Shown: positions 8,732 through 17,522, counted from the first letter of the stretch. The stretch is DNA of 64,000 nt from Bacteroidales bacterium (GCA_016292015.1 JAEEZY010000012.1:81699-145698); one strand, 5' to 3'. Numbers and translations are program-made. The notes: a model not told the origin generated them from the sequence alone.

Positions 8732-8852
8732 TCAATCACTTTCGTTTTACTTCTGTATCACTGTTGTATCAGTCAGGTATTACTGTTGTTCTGGGTATGA
8801 GGCCCATTCGAGACCCATTCGAGACCCATTCGAGGTTTCTTCGTGTCTGGTA
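8732..8852. repeat. Intergenic 11-bp degenerate tandem array (11 units)
   Basis: Eleven consecutive 11-mers can be laid out without a gap. They begin TCAATCACTTT, CGTTTTACTTC, TGTATCACTGT, TGTATCAGTCA, GGTATTACTGT, drift into TGAGGCCCATT, then CGAGACCCATT twice (8809-8830), CGAGGTTTCTT and CGTGTCTGGTA. The rest of the 684-bp gap 8406-9089 holds only the promoter above; no credible gene. Confidence 0.75.
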
Positions 8853-9089
8853 TTAGGAGGGATATGGGGTTGCTGTGTTTTGCGGGGGGCTTGGGGGGGG
8901 TGTAACTTCTTTGTTCCTAACTGTTCGTCCCGCACTTGGTTAATCGGGCTCTTGCTTTTCTGTTGGTTTTCACCAGCGAGGGAAGAGGATGGCTGTATTT
9001 CGGAGGGAATACAATAAAAGGGTGGAGGCGGCGTTATTATAGTTAGTGTCGTTGTGCCCGTAGGGCAGGCGACGGGAAAGGTTTGATGT

Positions 9090-10406
9090 ATGGAACTGAA
9101 AGGCAGGAAGATATATATAGAGACCTATGGCTGCCAGATGAATTTTGCGGACAGCGAGGTTATCACGTCGATACTGAAGGAGGCCGGATGCGAGAGGTGC
9201 GAGCGAGTGGAGGAGTCGGATTATGTGCTGATAAACACCTGTGCGATAAGGGACAACGCAGAGCAACGGATACACAGGAGGCTGCGGGACCTTAGGGCGG
9301 AGCAGCAGAGGAGACGGATGTATGTTGGGGTGCTGGGGTGTATGGCCGAGAGGCTGAAGCAGCGGCTGATGGTGGAGGAGGAGAACGTGAGCTTTGTGGT
9401 GGGGCCAGACGGGTATCGCAGGTTGCCGGAGATAATGACGAGGGTGGCAGAGGGAACGAAGGTGGCGGAGACGGAGCTGAGCGAGAGCGAGACGTATTCG
9501 GACATAGTGCCGGTGAGGCTTGACGGGAACGGGATATCGGCATATATCTCGATTATGCGAGGGTGCCAGAACTTCTGTGCCTACTGTGTGGTGCCATACA
9601 CGCGAGGAAGGGAGAGGAGCAGAGACGCAGAGTCGATAGTGAATGAGGCCAGAGGTCTTTTTGAGGCGGGCTACAAGGAGGTTACGCTGCTGGGGCAGAA
9701 TGTGAACTCGTACAGGTGGGGTGATGTGACGTTTGCGCAGTTGATGGCGAGGGTGGCGGAGATATCGCCGGAGCTGAGGGTGAGGTTTGCCACTTCACAT
9801 CCGAAAGACTTGTCGGACGAACTCTTGGCGACGATGGCGAGATATGGAAACATCTGCAAGTGCATACATCTGCCGTTGCAGAGCGGGAGCTCGAGAATGC
9901 TGAAGTTGATGAACAGGAGATACACAGCGGAGTGGTATATGGATCGCATCGAGGCTATCAGGAGGTATATGCCAGACTGCTCGATCACCACCGACGTGAT
10001 AGCGGGTTTCTGCGGAGAGGAGGAGGAGGACCATAAGGCGACACTGGAGATGTTCAGAAGGGTGGGCTACGACTACGCATATATGTTCAAGTTTTCGATG
10101 AGGCCGGACACATACGCGGAGAAACACTTGAGGGACGATGTGCCAGACGAGGTGAAGGGTAGGAGATTGGAAGAAATAATCAAGTTGCAAGGAGAGATAG
10201 CGCTGGAAAACAATCGCAGAGAGGTGGGGAAGACGTACGAAGTGTTGGTGGAGGGTACGTCGCACAGGTCGAAGGAGCAGCTGTTTGGAAGGAACAGCCA
10301 GAACAAGGTGATAGTGTTTGACAGGAAGGATGCCAAGGAGGGAGAGTATGTGAAGGTGAGAGTTACCGACTGTACGGCGGCGACACTGATAGGAGTATTG
10401 GTTTAA
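9090..10406 (+). CDS. miaB: tRNA-2-methylthio-N6-dimethylallyladenosine synthase MiaB
   Basis: 438 residues. A radical-SAM methylthiotransferase that converts i6A37 to ms2i6A37 in tRNAs reading UNN codons. The N-terminal UPF0004 domain (about 5-120) carries the auxiliary-cluster cysteines C15 (YGCQMNFAD), one in NTCAIRDNAEQR (about 51) and one in GCMAERLK (about 85). The radical SAM triad is C159, C163, C166 (GCQNFCAYC), followed by VVPYTRGRERSR. A TRAM domain occupies about 373-438. Arg is mostly AGG/AGA and Ile often ATA, in contrast to the CGT/ATC-rich ribosomal operon downstream. This fits modest expression; transfer is not needed to explain it. It is the first gene of a loose plus-strand run with 10433, 11379 and 13275. 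Confidence 0.97.
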   Translation: MELKGRKIYIETYGCQMNFADSEVITSILKEAGCERCERVEESDYVLINTCAIRDNAEQRIHRRLRDLRAEQQRRRMYVGVLGCMAERLKQRLMVEEENVSFVVGPDGYRRLPEIMTRVAEGTKVAETELSESETYSDIVPVRLDGNGISAYISIMRGCQNFCAYCVVPYTRGRERSRDAESIVNEARGLFEAGYKEVTLLGQNVNSYRWGDVTFAQLMARVAEISPELRVRFATSHPKDLSDELLATMARYGNICKCIHLPLQSGSSRMLKLMNRRYTAEWYMDRIEAIRRYMPDCSITTDVIAGFCGEEEEDHKATLEMFRRVGYDYAYMFKFSMRPDTYAEKHLRDDVPDEVKGRRLEEIIKLQGEIALENNRREVGKTYEVLVEGTSHRSKEQLFGRNSQNKVIVFDRKDAKEGEYVKVRVTDCTAATLIGVLV

Positions 10407-10432
10407 AGTTAAGAATCAAGTCATCAGGATAT

Positions 10433-11332
10433 ATGAAAAACAATGGATTTATTCAAAAACACCCGATAGTGAAACACCTGCTTTGGATGCTGGGCATTTC
10501 GGTGGCTATAGTGATAGTGGTGATGTTGTTCGTGAAAATCTATTCGCGACACGGGCAGGAATACGTCATGGAAAACTACACAGGGGAGAACTACAGCAGT
10601 GTGGTGAATTCGAACAGACTTGGGTTGCGGTTTGTGGTGACAGACTCGATATATAATGACGAGTACGAAGCCGGGACGGTACTTTCGCAAGACCCGCCGG
10701 CAGGGGCGATGATAAAGAAAGGGAGAAAGGTGTATCTGACCATAGCGTCGTCAGAGCCCGAGGACGTGCTGATGCCGGACTTGGTGGATATGTCGCTGAG
10801 GCAGGCGGTGTCGCAGCTGATGAGCGAGGGGCTGTCAATTGGGAAACTGAATTTTGTAGAGAGCGAAGACAGGAATGCAATACTGGCGCAGAAGATAAAA
10901 GGACGCACAGTGGCACCTGGGGAGAAGGTGAACCGCGGGACGGTGGTGGATTTGACAGTGGGTAGAGGAGTCATCGATATGGGGGCTATAGTGCCAGTGT
11001 TGATAGGCAAGAACCGCGAAGGGGTGCAGAGGGCGGTGTTTGCGTCGTCGCTGAACATAAGCGAGTCGTTCAACGCAGGGGTGACGAACAAGGCGACAGC
11101 GAGGGCCTATAAGCAGGAGCCGATTTGTTCGGATGTGAAATATCCGATGGGGACAACGGTGAGGGTGTGGTACTGCAACGCCGACGAATATGAGTCGCAG
11201 AGACGGTCGGCGGACCGAGAGATTGACTCGCTGAAGCGAGTGGAGGACAGTCTGCGGAGGGCGCTGGAGGCGGTGGATGAAGAGGACGACGGGCTAGACT
11301 TCGATTTTCTGGATATAGACGACTTGTGGTAG
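10433..11332 (+). CDS. Membrane-anchored PASTA-domain protein
   Basis: 299 residues. A short cytoplasmic start is followed by one membrane helix (about 16-34) and three consecutive PASTA-like repeats (about 45-108, 110-181, 182-250). The repeats show the typical VxSQDPPAGxMIKKG and APGEKVNRGTVVDLTVGRG endings. A charged tail (about 255-299) ends in Asp/Glu-rich DFLDIDDLW. PASTA repeats bind muropeptides or act as spacers in cell-wall enzymes; here there is no kinase or transpeptidase domain. Similar stand-alone PASTA proteins next to rluD are common in Bacteroidota. It lies 26 bp after miaB and 46 bp before the next gene. A role in periplasmic cell-wall sensing is inference. Confidence 0.88.
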   Translation: MKNNGFIQKHPIVKHLLWMLGISVAIVIVVMLFVKIYSRHGQEYVMENYTGENYSSVVNSNRLGLRFVVTDSIYNDEYEAGTVLSQDPPAGAMIKKGRKVYLTIASSEPEDVLMPDLVDMSLRQAVSQLMSEGLSIGKLNFVESEDRNAILAQKIKGRTVAPGEKVNRGTVVDLTVGRGVIDMGAIVPVLIGKNREGVQRAVFASSLNISESFNAGVTNKATARAYKQEPICSDVKYPMGTTVRVWYCNADEYESQRRSADREIDSLKRVEDSLRRALEAVDEEDDGLDFDFLDIDDLW

Positions 11333-11333
11333 G

Positions 11334-11382
11334 GTTTTAAGTTTCTAGTTTTTAGTTTTAAGTCTTTAGTTTTGGGTTTTGA
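11334..11382 (+). repeat. 7-bp degenerate tandem array abutting a start codon (7 units)
   Basis: Seven heptamers: GTTTTAA, GTTTCTA, GTTTTTA, GTTTTAA, GTCTTTA, GTTTTGG, GTTTTGA. The array starts right behind the PASTA gene's stop and its last unit contains the TTG start codon (11379-11381) of the next gene. Confidence 0.75.
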
Positions 11383-13268
11383 GACGGATATGGCTTGCTT
11401 TGGTGGTGCTTTGGGCTGTGCATGTCAGTGCGCAGGAGGTGTTGATGCCCGTGGTTGGCAGGCATCAGGCATCGGGCGGTAAGCAGAGCGGAGAGGTGAC
11501 GATACCTTTTTTCGACGACTTTGCAGGAGGGAGACTTGACGGAAGGCTATGGTGCGGTTCACAGTCGGATGTCACGGACGGCTGGGGTATGTATCCGCCT
11601 ACGGTCGGGGTGGCAAAGCTGGACGCTGTGGATGAGGAAGGGGTGCTATATCAGAATATTTCGTCAACATTCAGTGCAGACACTCTGGAGTCGCGGACGA
11701 TAAGGCTGGACTCGGTGTTTGAGCCTTTCCAGGAGGCATTGGGTCCTAGCGACTCGCTGTATCTGACGTTTTACTACACGGTGGGAGGAAGGCTGAGCAG
11801 TTTCGGTGGGCGCATAGGAGACGAACCTGACGAGCAAGACTCGTTGGTGCTGGAATTCTATTCGAAGGAGTCGGGGGAGTGGGTAAAGGTGTGGGGCAGG
11901 GGTGGATGTAGCGCGGAAGAATTGAAAACTGCGACGGGAAGATACTGGCAGCGTGTGGCGGTGGCTGTTGCTGAAGAGAGATACTTCAACGACGGCTTCA
12001 GGTTTAGATTCAGAAATATCTGTAGTCTCGACCCCACAACCACGGCAGGACTGACTGGCAACAGCGACCAATGGTATGTGGATTGTGTGTATCTGGACAA
12101 AGACAGGGCACACAATGACGAGACGGAGAGAGATGTGGCATTCGTGGAACCTGCACGTTCTCTGTTGAAGAACTATTGTGCCATGCCGGCACGGCAATAC
12201 CGACGGACGGAGATGGTGGAAAATACGGAGGCGCTGATAACGAACAGGTATAGTGTGACAGTGGCATCGCACTACGGGTACTATGTGCTTGACGCCAGAG
12301 GTGACACGCTATACAGCTATGATGGAGGCTATGAAAATGCGCCACCGTTTGAGAACGAGGGCGACTACCAGAGGAGTGGCTACCATGCACGGGCTGCGGT
12401 GGATTTCTGTTATCCGGAGAACACGTTGATGACGCGCTACAAGGTGGTGCATGTGGTGAAAGAGGGTGTGATGGGCGATCAATTCAAGGCAAACGACACG
12501 GTGGTTTTCGAGCAGGTGTTTGAAGACTATTATGCCTTTGACGACGGCAGTGCAGAAAGCGGCTATGGGTTGACCTCTACGAGCAGCAACGTTTTTTTGG
12601 CTGCAGAGTACAACCTGCCCAACGCTGACACGCTGTTGAAGGTGAAGATGTGTTTCAACAGGGCAAGAGATGGCGAGAATGGCAATGTCAGATTCCGGAT
12701 TGTGGTGTGGAAGGCAGGCACCAACGGACCTGGCGAGGTGGTGTATAGGGACGAGATGCTGAGGCAACCACAGTTTGGAGGCCTCAACGAGTTCAAGGAT
12801 TACGAACTGGAGAGGCCGGTGGCGCTGGAGGGTCTGGTGTATATAGGGCTGGAGCAGGAGGGGGCCGACTACCTGAACCTGGGGTTCGACCGAAACTACA
12901 ACCATTCAGACCGGCTGTACTACCGCATCGGGAGCGAATGGCAGCGAGCGTCGGCTGCAGGCTCGATAATGTTCAGACCCTGTTTCGTTCCATACGAGAC
13001 CCTGGGTATAGTGAGTGTGGTGAGAGAGGAGCGAGAACTGACAGTGTTCCCAAATCCAGCAAGGGATAGATTCAGATTGAACGGAGTGGAGAGAGGGGAT
13101 GAGGTGACGGTGTTCGATTCAAGAGGCGTAGAAATGCAAAACGTCAGAGCAGAGGGAGAAATGACAGAGGTGGAATGTGGAGTGTGGGCACAAGGTGTTT
13201 ACTACGTGGTGGTAACAGCGGCAGACGGACGGAGACAAGGAGCGAAGAAGGTAATAATCGTGAAATGA
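11379..13268 (+). CDS. T9SS type A sorting-domain protein
   Basis: 629 residues with a TTG start at 11379; no better ATG lies near the signal peptide, which begins directly (MRRIWLALVVLWAVHVSAQ). The large central region is unrecognised but beta-rich. It contains segments typical of jelly-roll or CUB-like surface modules, such as FFDDFAGG near 47 and FDDGSAE near 390 (the latter seen in choice-of-anchor type domains). The sorting domain is about 553-629 with LTVFPNPARD and a final GAKKVIIVK. It sits between the PASTA gene and rluD (6-bp gap). Bacteroidales often place such a secreted protein beside rluD. Ligand unknown. Confidence 0.85.
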   Translation: MRRIWLALVVLWAVHVSAQEVLMPVVGRHQASGGKQSGEVTIPFFDDFAGGRLDGRLWCGSQSDVTDGWGMYPPTVGVAKLDAVDEEGVLYQNISSTFSADTLESRTIRLDSVFEPFQEALGPSDSLYLTFYYTVGGRLSSFGGRIGDEPDEQDSLVLEFYSKESGEWVKVWGRGGCSAEELKTATGRYWQRVAVAVAEERYFNDGFRFRFRNICSLDPTTTAGLTGNSDQWYVDCVYLDKDRAHNDETERDVAFVEPARSLLKNYCAMPARQYRRTEMVENTEALITNRYSVTVASHYGYYVLDARGDTLYSYDGGYENAPPFENEGDYQRSGYHARAAVDFCYPENTLMTRYKVVHVVKEGVMGDQFKANDTVVFEQVFEDYYAFDDGSAESGYGLTSTSSNVFLAAEYNLPNADTLLKVKMCFNRARDGENGNVRFRIVVWKAGTNGPGEVVYRDEMLRQPQFGGLNEFKDYELERPVALEGLVYIGLEQEGADYLNLGFDRNYNHSDRLYYRIGSEWQRASAAGSIMFRPCFVPYETLGIVSVVREERELTVFPNPARDRFRLNGVERGDEVTVFDSRGVEMQNVRAEGEMTEVECGVWAQGVYYVVVTAADGRRQGAKKVIIVK

Positions 13269-13274
13269 AAAGAT

Positions 13275-14330
13275 ATGGAAGAAACGGATTTTGTGAATGA
13301 GAAGGAAGAGGCGCAGACGGCAGTGCAGAACGAAGACGAACTGTATGAGCGGCATCGAGTCACGGTGGATGCGGGACAGGAGTCGATGAGGATAGACAAA
13401 TTCCTGCAACAGAGACTCTCCGGGGTGAGCAGGACGAAAATAAAACTCGCTACCCTAAACTCGTGTGTGCTGGTGAACGGTTCGTCATGCAAAGCCAGCT
13501 ACAGTGTGAAGCCAGGGGACGTGATATCGGTATTGCTGCCTTATCCGCCACATAACGACGAGATAGAGGCAGAAGACATACCAGTCAACATAGTGTATGA
13601 GGACGAGGATGTCATTGTTGTAGATAAGGAGGCCGGTATGGTTGTGCATCCAGCAGTGGGCAACTTCACGGGGACGCTTGTGAACGCCTTGACCTATCAC
13701 CTGCAAGGAAAGAAAGGACGTGACGGGCAGGAGATGAAGCCATACCTGGTGCATCGGATTGACAAAGACACGTCAGGGTTGCTGCTGGTGGCAAAGAACG
13801 AGCCGGCACAGGTGATGCTGGCCAAGCAGTTTTTTGATCACACGACAGAACGCAAGTACGCAGCATTGGTGTGGGGGGATTTCGATGAAGACTCCGGCAC
13901 TGTGGATGGCAATATAGCCAGGTCGCAGAAAGACCGCAGGGTTATGGCGGTGTATGACGATCCGGAGGTGGGAAAACATGCGGTGACGCACTGGCGTGTG
14001 ATGGAGCGGTTCGGATATACGACACTGATAGAATGTGTGCTGGAAACAGGTCGCACCCACCAGATAAGGGCTCACATGAAGCATATAGGACACCCACTCT
14101 TTGCCGACAGTGCATACGGGGGTGATGTTATACTGAAAGGGACGACTTTCACAAAGTACAAGCAGTTTGTAGATAACTGCTTCGCTATAATGCCGCGACA
14201 GGCCCTGCATGCCTTCGTACTCGGCTTTGAGCATCCCACGACCCATGAGCGTATGCACTTCGAAAGTCCTATGCCGCAGGACATGCAGTCGGTGCTTGAC
14301 CGCTGGCGCGCCTACACACAAAGCCGGTAG
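13275..14330 (+). CDS. rluD: Large-subunit pseudouridine synthase, RluD family
   Basis: 351 residues. Converts uridine to pseudouridine in 23S rRNA (the RluD targets are in helix 69), needed for proper ribosome function. An N-terminal acidic extension is followed by an S4 RNA-binding domain (about 33-95) and the catalytic domain with HRIDKDTSG (H160 to G168, catalytic Asp D163) and the HQIRAHMKHIGHPLFAD motif near 255-272. Start ATG 13275 lies 6 bp behind the T9SS protein, so both are probably co-transcribed. RluC and RluA relatives cannot be fully excluded, but the S4 domain and length fit RluD. Confidence 0.93.
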   Translation: MEETDFVNEKEEAQTAVQNEDELYERHRVTVDAGQESMRIDKFLQQRLSGVSRTKIKLATLNSCVLVNGSSCKASYSVKPGDVISVLLPYPPHNDEIEAEDIPVNIVYEDEDVIVVDKEAGMVVHPAVGNFTGTLVNALTYHLQGKKGRDGQEMKPYLVHRIDKDTSGLLLVAKNEPAQVMLAKQFFDHTTERKYAALVWGDFDEDSGTVDGNIARSQKDRRVMAVYDDPEVGKHAVTHWRVMERFGYTTLIECVLETGRTHQIRAHMKHIGHPLFADSAYGGDVILKGTTFTKYKQFVDNCFAIMPRQALHAFVLGFEHPTTHERMHFESPMPQDMQSVLDRWRAYTQSR

Positions 14331-14418
14331 GTTGCACACAAGCTTGCAGTGACTTTGACATTGATACAGGCCAACACCTGTCCGCCCCAACTTATTAACA
14401 AAGAAATTAACAAATTTG

Positions 14419-14449
14419 TTTGGTGGTATGGAAAATATTTGTATCTTTG
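14419..14449 (+). promoter_or_regulatory. Promoter of the rplM ribosomal operon
   Basis: TTTG at 14419-14422 and TATCTTTG at 14442-14449 are separated by exactly 19 bp, a perfect match to the Bacteroidota housekeeping consensus TTTG-N19-TAnnTTTG. Confidence 0.85.
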
Positions 14450-14452
14450 CAA

Positions 14453-14606
14453 CCTCATACTAGGCGACAAAGGGTTTGATTTACCCGTTCAAAGCTCTGA
14501 GTTGCTGAGTGTTGCGAAGGTCTTAGGCTGGGAGTCCGTCCCCATGTACGAGGGCTGTAGCGGCACGGATATGACAAAAACGGTAAGAAAAGAAACACAA
14601 AAAACA
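14453..14606 (+). promoter_or_regulatory. Candidate ribosomal-protein leader upstream of rplM
   Basis: About 150 nt lie between the promoter and the rplM ATG. They are GC-rich compared with other spacers and hold several short stems: GGGT/ACCC around TTGATTT near 14473, GGGA/TCCC around GTCCG near 14530, and CCC/GGG just behind. L13 leaders that allow autoregulation are known in Bacillales. Whether this matches a described Bacteroidia class needs a covariance-model search. Confidence 0.4.
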
Positions 14607-15062
14607 ATGAGTACATTAAGTTACAAAACAATCTCTGCCAACAAGAACACCGTGAAGAAGGAGTGGGTTCTTGTCGATGCTGAGAATCAGACGGTAGGCC
14701 GTTTGGCCACGAGAGTCGCCAATATTCTGAGAGGCAAGACCAAACCTTGCTATACTCCTCATGTTGACTGTGGTGACAATGTGATTATCATCAATGCCGA
14801 AAAAATCGTTTTCACGGGTAAAAAGATGACTGATAAGATTTATCAGCACTACACCGGATATCCTGGAGGTCAGCGCGAGACCACTCCTGCCAAGGTGTTG
14901 GCTACCCATCCCGAGCGCATCCTCGAGCACGCTATCCGTGGCATGCTCCCTAAAAACCGTTTGGGCGCTGCTCTCTACAGAAACCTTTATATCTATGCAG
15001 GTTCGGAGCATCCCCATCAGGGTCAGAATCCTAAAGTCATCAACATTAACGACATCAGATAA
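14607..15062 (+). CDS. rplM: 50S ribosomal protein L13
   Basis: 151 residues from the ATG at 14607. An open frame continues upstream to 14349 but covers the promoter, so the internal start is preferred; the protein from there aligns with L13 of other Bacteroidota (WVLVDAENQTVGRLA near 22-36, GDNVIIINA near 57-65, HPERILEHAIRGMLPKN near 108-124). L13 is an early-assembly protein of the large subunit. It forms an operon with rpsI, 5 bp downstream, as in nearly all bacteria. Confidence 0.97.
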   Translation: MSTLSYKTISANKNTVKKEWVLVDAENQTVGRLATRVANILRGKTKPCYTPHVDCGDNVIIINAEKIVFTGKKMTDKIYQHYTGYPGGQRETTPAKVLATHPERILEHAIRGMLPKNRLGAALYRNLYIYAGSEHPHQGQNPKVININDIR

Positions 15063-15067
15063 GCAAT

Positions 15068-15457
15068 ATGGCAGAAGTTATCAATACAATAGGTAGAAGA
15101 AAAACCGCCGTAGCCCGCATTTATATGAAAGCCGGCAACGGAGAAATTAAGGTCAACGGCCGCGACTACAAGGAGTATTTCACCACGGGTCCGCTGCAGT
15201 ACATAGTGAACCAGCCTCTTATGGTGGCAAATGCCGAGGGCAAGTGGGACATCAAGGCCAACCTCGACGGAGGCGGAATCACCGGCCAGGCCCAGGCACT
15301 CCGTATGGCTATTGCGCGAGCACTCTGCGAGAACAACATCGAGGATCGTCCGGCTCTGAAGAAGGAGGGATTCCTGATGCGTGACCCGCGTATGGTGGAG
15401 CGTAAGAAACCAGGTCAGCCCAAGGCACGCAAACGCTTCCAGTTCAGCAAGCGTTAA
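15068..15457 (+). CDS. rpsI: 30S ribosomal protein S9
   Basis: 129 residues. It binds 16S rRNA in the small-subunit head, its C-terminal tail reaching the P-site tRNA. The family hallmarks are present: N-terminal GRRKTAVARIY, central GGGITGQAQALRMAIARAL and the C-terminal RKKPGQPKARKRFQFSKR, with the essential final Lys-Arg. It starts 5 bp after rplM and is followed by 148 bp before rpsB. Confidence 0.98.
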   Translation: MAEVINTIGRRKTAVARIYMKAGNGEIKVNGRDYKEYFTTGPLQYIVNQPLMVANAEGKWDIKANLDGGGITGQAQALRMAIARALCENNIEDRPALKKEGFLMRDPRMVERKKPGQPKARKRFQFSKR

Positions 15458-15605
15458 TCGGAATAGCAAGTTTAGTATCCAAATCGCCGAGACGCTCCGC
15501 CCGATTGCTCTCCAGCATGCGGCTTGATATGCGGACAAATCGGACACCCTTAAGGGAGGACTACTCAGCGATTGGTTTATAGGAATGTAAACAAATATAA
15601 ACAAA
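15458..15605 (+). promoter_or_regulatory. Candidate structured leader between rpsI and rpsB
   Basis: 148 bp without a gene inside the operon. It holds CATGCGG/ATATGCGG direct copies, a CCCTTAAGGG palindrome around 15547-15556 and an AT-rich end directly before the rpsB ATG. An rpsB leader is plausible because S2 is autoregulated in other bacteria. No promoter consensus was seen in it. Confidence 0.3.
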
Positions 15606-16457
15606 ATGACAGAACTGAAATTTGAAGAACTGCTTGAGGCAGGTTGCCATTTCGGTCACCTCAAGCGCAAATGGAATCCGAAAATGGCTCCCTACATCTT
15701 CAAGGAGCACAACGGTATCCATGTGATTGACCTGCAGAAGACCATTGTCAAGGCTGATGAGGCCGCTGCAGCTTTGAAACAGATTGCTAAATCGGGCAAG
15801 AAGGTTCTCTTCGTCGCTACGAAGAAACAGGCCAAAGACGTTGTTTCCGAGATGGTAAAGAGCGTCGATATGCCGTTCGTGACCGAGCGTTGGCCTGGCG
15901 GAATGCTGACGAACTTTGCCACAATCCGCAAGGCTGTGAAGAAGATGAATTCGCTGGATCAGCTGATGAAGGACAAGGACTTCAACAGCATCTCGAAACG
16001 TGAGCGTCTGCAGGTTCAGCGTGAGCGTGCCAAATTGGACAAGAACCTCGGAAGCATCGCCGACCTGAATCGTCTGCCGAGCGCTATCTTCGTGGTTGAC
16101 ATCCAGAAGGAGCACATCGCCGTGGCCGAGGCCCGTCGTCTGAACATCCCGACGTTCGCTATCGTTGACACGAACTGCAACCCCGAATTGATCGACTATC
16201 CGATTCCTGCTAACGACGACGCATCGAAGTCCATCGCAGCCATCCTGAAACACATGGTCGAGGCTATACAGGAGGGTATGAACGAGCGTATGCTTGATAA
16301 GGATTCAGCCAAGGAGGAAGATACCGTCACTGACGAGGCTACCGCCACCGAGGCTACCGCCAAGGCCACTCGTCCGCGTCGCAACCGTACTCCCAAGGCC
16401 GATGCTCCGAAAGCTGAAGCAGCCGAGAAGCCTGCCGAAAAAAAGGTTGAGGAATAA
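15606..16457 (+). CDS. rpsB: 30S ribosomal protein S2
   Basis: 283 residues. S2 sits at the head-body junction of the small subunit and recruits S1. Core motifs are GCHFGHLKRKWNPKMAPYIF (11-30), KQAKDVVSEM (about 77), TERWPGGMLTNFATI (about 97-111) and FVVDIQKEHIAVAEARRLNIP (about 160-180). The last 45 residues form an Ala/Thr/Glu/Lys-rich low-complexity tail, a lengthening often seen in Bacteroidota S2. It is co-transcribed with tsf, with a terminator-like stem in between at 16480. Confidence 0.98.
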   Translation: MTELKFEELLEAGCHFGHLKRKWNPKMAPYIFKEHNGIHVIDLQKTIVKADEAAAALKQIAKSGKKVLFVATKKQAKDVVSEMVKSVDMPFVTERWPGGMLTNFATIRKAVKKMNSLDQLMKDKDFNSISKRERLQVQRERAKLDKNLGSIADLNRLPSAIFVVDIQKEHIAVAEARRLNIPTFAIVDTNCNPELIDYPIPANDDASKSIAAILKHMVEAIQEGMNERMLDKDSAKEEDTVTDEATATEATAKATRPRRNRTPKADAPKAEAAEKPAEKKVEE

Positions 16458-16479
16458 TACAGAAGTAATTTAATAACGA

Positions 16480-16511
16480 CCGATTGGCAGCAACATGTCA
16501 ATCGGTTTTTT
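16480..16511 (+). terminator. Terminator-like hairpin between rpsB and tsf
   Basis: CCGATTG (16480-16486) pairs with CAATCGG (16499-16505) and is followed by six T residues. It lies inside the operon and could reduce read-through from rpsB into tsf. Confidence 0.65.
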
Positions 16512-16532
16512 CAAATCAAAAAAGAATAGAAT

Positions 16533-17522
16533 ATGGCAAACATAACAGCAAAACAAGTAAATGAGCTGCGCCAGCTTACAGGCGTAGGTATGATGGACTG
16601 CAAAAAGGCTCTCGTCGAGTGCGACGGTGACTTTGAGAAAGCTATCGACTATCTCCGTCAGAAAGGCCAGAAGATGGCTGCCAAGCGTGCTGACCGCGAT
16701 GCCAACGAAGGTTGTGTGCTAGCAAAGAGCAACGGCAATTACGGTGCTGTCATCATGGTAAGCTGCGAGACCGACTTCGTGGCCACCAACGCAGGGTTTG
16801 TGGAGTTCACCACCTGTATCCTCGACAACGCCATGTCCAAAGGGCTTAAGACCAAGGACGAGGTACTTGCCATGCAGATTGACGGACGTCCCGTCTCAGA
16901 CCACATCACCGACCAGATTGCAAAAATCGGTGAGAAAATTGAACTGGCTCACTATGAGACCGTAGAAGCGGCGAAAGTGTATGCTTACGTACACCCGGGT
17001 AACCGTATGGCTGCTGTCGTCGGAATGAACAAAGACGGTTTCGACGAGGTTGGTCACGGCATCGCTATGCAGGTCGTCGCCATGCGTCCGCTCGCCGTTG
17101 ATCCCGACAGCATCCCGCAGGCCACCAAGGACAACGAGCTCAAGGTCGCCATCGAGAAGACCAAAGAAGAGCTTATCGGAAAGGCTGTTGAGGCTGCTCT
17201 GAAGAAAGCTGGCATCAACCCCGCTCACGTCGACAGCGACGATCATATCAACTCCAACATGGGTAAGGGATGGATCACTGCCGAGCAGGCTGAGTTGGCT
17301 CGCAAGATCAAGGTGGAAGAGGCTGAGAAGAAAGCCGCTTCGCTCGACGACAAGATGATCCAGAACATCGCCAACGGACGTCTCAACAAGTTCTTCCAGG
17401 AGAACACCCTCCTCTTCCAGGAGAGCATCATGGAAAGCAAGATGAGCGTGAAAGATTATATCGCCCACGCCGACAAAGATTTGAAATGCACCGGATTCAA
17501 ACGTCTTGAGCTTGGCGCATAA
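16533..17522 (+). CDS. tsf: Translation elongation factor Ts
   Basis: 329 residues. EF-Ts is the nucleotide exchange factor for EF-Tu. The N-terminal UBA-like domain carries LRQLTGVGMMDCKKALVEC (14-32), and the core begins with the EF-Tu-contacting ETDFVATN motif (about 76-83). It is longer than the E. coli protein (283) because of insertions in the core subdomains, as usual in Bacteroidota. It shares the operon with rpsB and ends in front of the strong terminator at 17548. Confidence 0.97.
   Translation: MANITAKQVNELRQLTGVGMMDCKKALVECDGDFEKAIDYLRQKGQKMAAKRADRDANEGCVLAKSNGNYGAVIMVSCETDFVATNAGFVEFTTCILDNAMSKGLKTKDEVLAMQIDGRPVSDHITDQIAKIGEKIELAHYETVEAAKVYAYVHPGNRMAAVVGMNKDGFDEVGHGIAMQVVAMRPLAVDPDSIPQATKDNELKVAIEKTKEELIGKAVEAALKKAGINPAHVDSDDHINSNMGKGWITAEQAELARKIKVEEAEKKAASLDDKMIQNIANGRLNKFFQENTLLFQESIMESKMSVKDYIAHADKDLKCTGFKRLELGA

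Noticed and set aside
8724..9017. 97-codon open frame before miaB
   Set aside because: Lies over the 11-bp repeat array, and its Cys/Trp/Gly-rich composition is what repeat DNA gives; no homology recognised.
14349..14606. N-terminal extension of L13
   Set aside because: The extension covers the consensus promoter and leader; the L13 family begins near the internal ATG at 14607.
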